Below, piece by piece: positions 61,571 through 64,000 of a DNA stretch of 64,000 nt (its first letter is position 1; the number at the start of each line of letters is the position of its first letter). The notes under the pieces were generated by a model. It ran no database searches and was not told the origin of the DNA. It worked only from the letters and a program-made list of their open reading frames with translations. The position numbers were made by a program, and so were the translations under genes. Source of the DNA: Anaerorudis cellulosivorans (lineage in GTDB: Bacteria > Bacteroidota > Bacteroidia > Bacteroidales > Dysgonomonadaceae); contig NZ_JAPCWE010000014.1 of assembly GCF_025943985.1 (NCBI RefSeq), forward strand, positions 24,784 to 88,783. The letters run 5' to 3'.

Positions 61571-61596
61571 AAAAAGGGGAGTGCTCCCCTTTTTTG
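61571..61596 (-). terminator. Terminator of the Gfo/Idh operon
   Basis: An 11-base inverted repeat AAAAAGGGGAG (61571-61581) and CTCCCCTTTTT (61584-61594) around TG, with T/A runs on both sides, 35 bases past the oxidoreductase stop. Confidence 0.8.
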
Positions 61597-61630
61597 TCTT
61601 TAGCTATGTGTGTAGAATGAGAAGTATTAT

Positions 61631-62980
61631 TTAATATTTGAATACTTTTCCGCCGGCGATCACCTGTTTTTTTTCTTTGTCGAATGTGGCACGTTGTCCG
61701 GTATGTAATGCCGCCGTAACCATGATGGTTGCAATGGAATGGCTGTATCCCGCTTCAATCGGTGCATTGGTTTTTGTGTTGTTGTTTCTCACGCATTCCA
61801 TCCAGTTTTGCATGTGGGCGTTGGTGAGGGGATCGGAACCGGTATCGGCTCCCGATTCTGCTTTTATTTGGGGTAAATTGAAGGTGTCGAGTATAAACGG
61901 CTTCATCCCCATAACCCGTGCATCATCTTCCGTCAAACCGCCTTCACCCGTGATGATGTTTGTATCGAGATCCAATTTTCCTCCGTTAGAGAAATACCAT
62001 TCTTTTACTCCTCCTGAAGAGTTGGTCTGACGGGAGGAATAAATCACCTGGAACCCTTCATCGGGATTATCGAAAGATCCGTAATCGAAAACCGCCGTCA
62101 GCGTGTCGCAATTTCTCCGTCCGTCATTCCACATATAAATGCCGCCATTTGCCACTGCCGAACGTGGGTATTGCAGACCTGAAAACCAGTGAACCGTGTC
62201 GATCTGGTGCGACATCCATTGGCCGGGTATTCCGGAGGAATAGGGCCAAAACAGCCGGTATTCGAGGTATTTGCGTGGATCCCACGGTTCATAAGGACGA
62301 TTCATCAAATAGCGTTTCCAGTCGGTGTCCGATTCTTTTATCTCGGCCACCAGAGCCGGTCTTCTCCATCTGCCGGGTTGGTTTACGTTCCACGTCATCT
62401 CAACGGCTACAATCTTGCCGAATTTGCCCGATTGAATGTACTCCCTGGCGGCATGATAGTTTGCTCCGCTGCGGCGTTGCGAACCTATCTGGATAACCCG
62501 GTTTGTCTCTTTGGCTGCTTTCAGGGCTTCGTTTGCATCGTCCATCGTTTCGGCAAACGGTTTTTCGCAGTAAACATGGCATCCTGCTCTTACGGCTTCG
62601 GCCAGATGCAGTGCATGTTGGAAGTCGGCCGTACTGATAATGACTGCATCGGGCCTTTGCTCCCACAATTCGTCGGTGTTGCGGGCTGTCTTTATCGTCT
62701 TTCCCGTCCGGCTCTTATACCATGCCACACCTTCGTCGCGACGCCGGCTCCAGATATCGCAGATGGTGTAAAGCTCGAAATTCATCTCGTCGGCATATTT
62801 CAGGAAGGCTTTGCCCAGCGAACTCCTGAAACGGTCTGAAAAGCCGAGGACTCCCACCCTTATCCTGTCGTTTGATCCCATAATGTTGGCGTAACTTTTT
62901 GCCGAAATGTTCAATTTTCCCAGGGTTAATCCGGCTGCTCCCAATGCGGTTTTTTTAATGAAGTTTCTTCTCGTTTCCAT
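61631..62980 (-). CDS. Tat-exported Gfo/Idh/MocA-family oxidoreductase
   Basis: A 449-residue NAD(P)-binding oxidoreductase. The N-terminus METRRNFIKKTALGAAGLTL is a twin-arginine signal (RRNFIK), so it is exported already folded with its cofactor. The Rossmann motif is RVGVLGFSDRFR, and the catalytic region has YCEKPFAET (EKP motif) and IQIGSQRRSGANYH. Such Tat-exported members in Bacteroides oxidise sugars and glycosides at C3 with a tightly held nucleotide. Follows the TIM-barrel gene by 2 bases, likely one operon. Confidence 0.88.
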   Translation of the reverse strand: METRRNFIKKTALGAAGLTLGKLNISAKSYANIMGSNDRIRVGVLGFSDRFRSSLGKAFLKYADEMNFELYTICDIWSRRRDEGVAWYKSRTGKTIKTARNTDELWEQRPDAVIISTADFQHALHLAEAVRAGCHVYCEKPFAETMDDANEALKAAKETNRVIQIGSQRRSGANYHAAREYIQSGKFGKIVAVEMTWNVNQPGRWRRPALVAEIKESDTDWKRYLMNRPYEPWDPRKYLEYRLFWPYSSGIPGQWMSHQIDTVHWFSGLQYPRSAVANGGIYMWNDGRRNCDTLTAVFDYGSFDNPDEGFQVIYSSRQTNSSGGVKEWYFSNGGKLDLDTNIITGEGGLTEDDARVMGMKPFILDTFNLPQIKAESGADTGSDPLTNAHMQNWMECVRNNNTKTNAPIEAGYSHSIATIMVTAALHTGQRATFDKEKKQVIAGGKVFKY

Positions 62981-62982
62981 GA

Positions 62983-63855
62983 TTAATTATTGTATTGATC
63001 TGTGATTGTTTTAATTGCAAGGGGTATTTGTGCATTAAAATCTGTCCATTGTGCTTCAATGGATATTCTTCCTTGATAATTTATTTTTTTCAGGGCATTA
63101 AAATAAGGACGAAAATCTTCGTTGTAGGTACCCGGCACAGCTCTATCCTGTTTTTCGGCAATATGTATGTGTTTTATCAAATGACCATATTTCATAATAC
63201 TTTCAGGAGACTCGCCTTCGACTTTCATATGATAAATATCGGCGAGAAGTCTGAAGTTGGGATGGTTAATTTCCTCAACAATTTCACCTCCCTCACTTAC
63301 CGAATTAATAAAATTACATTCGTTTGAATTGAGCGGTTCCAATACGACTGTCACATTGTATTTGGCAGCTGTTGAAGCTATTTTTTTGCCAAGCTCTATG
63401 AATTGTTGCCGAGCTTTTTCGCGTGAAAATCCCTCGGGGATGCTTCTTGAACCTCCACTTCCGAAAACAATGATCTCGATGCCTGCTTTTTGTGCGCGTC
63501 GAAAGGCTGTTTCGGCATATTCCAGTATTTCATCAGGAACGGCTTCGAACCCTACGCTTTTTAATTCTTTCGGGATAAAACTATTGCAGGCTTTTATCGG
63601 GAGAGGAAACCCGGCTGCATTTTTCAGCATATTTTCAAATTCTTCTTCATTTTTGTCAGGTACAAGAAACCTGCCCACACTTTCTTCGATATACGTATAT
63701 CCATATTTTTTCATGGACTCGCCATTTGAATACTGTGTACATATCCCTAGTTGCGGCAATGAAAATTTATTGCTCGCATAAATTGATGAAGGTAAGCTTA
63801 TTGCAAGATAAATAATCATGGTAAATGTGATGATCGATGAGAAATGAGGTGTCAT
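62983..63855 (-). CDS. Exported sugar isomerase/epimerase-like TIM-barrel protein
   Basis: A 290-residue AP-endonuclease-2-type TIM barrel with a signal peptide (IIYLAISLPSSIYAS). Metal-site motifs are VVLEPLNSNECNF (Glu), LLADIYHMKVEG (Asp, His), KHIHIAEK (His) and RISIEAQW (Glu). Start 63855 (MTPHFSS) is preferred since it places the signal peptide at the N-terminus; an ATG 14 codons earlier exists at 63897. It pairs with the Tat-exported oxidoreductase 2 bases downstream, so they likely act in sequence on an extracytoplasmic sugar. Confidence 0.8.
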   Translation of the reverse strand: MTPHFSSIITFTMIIYLAISLPSSIYASNKFSLPQLGICTQYSNGESMKKYGYTYIEESVGRFLVPDKNEEEFENMLKNAAGFPLPIKACNSFIPKELKSVGFEAVPDEILEYAETAFRRAQKAGIEIIVFGSGGSRSIPEGFSREKARQQFIELGKKIASTAAKYNVTVVLEPLNSNECNFINSVSEGGEIVEEINHPNFRLLADIYHMKVEGESPESIMKYGHLIKHIHIAEKQDRAVPGTYNEDFRPYFNALKKINYQGRISIEAQWTDFNAQIPLAIKTITDQYNN

Positions 63856-64000
63856 AGTGGTATATTTAAGCTTATGAGTCTCCTCTGATAACCCCATTTT
63901 TCAAAAGTACGAAAAATTGAGATATTTCAGACGAGAGTTGTTTAAAAAATTATTTATTAGAGAGTTTACATTATTTTCAAAACATATCCATTTTTTAATG
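63856..64000. other. Upstream region of the last operon, window edge
   Basis: AT-rich sequence at the end of the window. It probably includes the promoter of the TIM-barrel/oxidoreductase operon; nothing specific could be assigned. Confidence 0.3.

Overview
The window reads as a chromosomal segment of an anaerobic, fermentative member of the Bacteroidales (Bacteroidota), plausibly near Dysgonomonadaceae/Porphyromonadaceae; the family assignment is inference only. Evidence: several promoters of the Bacteroidota type (TTTG, 19-20 bases, TAnnTTTG), weak or absent Shine-Dalgarno sequences, a NigD-like lipoprotein behind an ECF sigma factor, a six-repeat ribosomal protein S1, a TonB-dependent receptor, a lamin-tail/OadG fusion inside a methylmalonyl-CoA decarboxylase operon, an Rnf complex, and a tRNA-Phe gene without encoded CCA. 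About 55 protein genes were recognised. I saw no transposase, integrase, phage gene or CRISPR array.

Layout. Bases 1-8811 (+): a catabolic cluster with a 2-oxoacid dehydrogenase E1 alpha/beta fusion (cut by the window edge), a PHP-domain protein, a class II aldolase/short-chain dehydrogenase fusion, a zinc-type alcohol dehydrogenase, a tandem class II aldolase and a short lipoate-protein ligase. 8820-14945 (-): a TonB receptor, an MFS permease, HemN and protoporphyrinogen oxidase in one operon, which suggests uptake and late-stage processing of a porphyrin. 15291-15363 (-): tRNA-Phe. 15449-20159 (-): thiL, purine nucleoside phosphorylase, lpxK, sppA. 20426-23041 (+): ECF sigma factor, a putative trans-envelope anti-sigma/beta-barrel protein and a NigD-like lipoprotein. 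23427-28953 (-): rpsA, a DJ-1-like gene, tonB-exbD-exbB, pdxJ; divergently, an ACT-like protein and nadK.

30452-36581 (-): the Na+-pumping methylmalonyl-CoA decarboxylase operon (epimerase, carboxyltransferase, lamin-tail gamma subunit, biotin carrier, beta subunit), followed by a second, divergent beta/gamma pair. 36669-46026 (-): pfkA, ispH, cmk, a zincin-like membrane protein, korB-korA, murA, murB and an RsmI-like methyltransferase. 46256-46413: a striking non-coding array with an exact 11-base period and an inverted copy of the unit. 46517-50844: an exported TIM-barrel enzyme, a PP-loop tRNA-thiolation-like enzyme, an RsmF-like methyltransferase and a free-standing B3/B4 domain. 51043-53329 (+): zapB-like, zapA, rny. 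53410-54597 (-): an exported YxWGxW-rich protein. 54772-60310 (-): a complete rnfBCDGEA operon led by rseC. 60400-61431: terC. 61631-63855 (-): a Tat-exported Gfo/Idh/MocA oxidoreductase with an exported TIM-barrel partner.

How the parts fit: KorAB yields reduced ferredoxin, Rnf converts ferredoxin oxidation into an ion gradient, and methylmalonyl-CoA decarboxylase pumps Na+ while making propionyl-CoA. The window therefore carries much of a succinate/propionate-fermenting, ion-gradient-based energy metabolism. The exported sugar-modifying enzymes at 46.5 kb and 61.6-63.9 kb resemble components of the oxidative keto-sugar route known from Bacteroides. The least explained items are the 11-base-period element, the sigma/anti-sigma/barrel operon and the 5' aldolase cluster.
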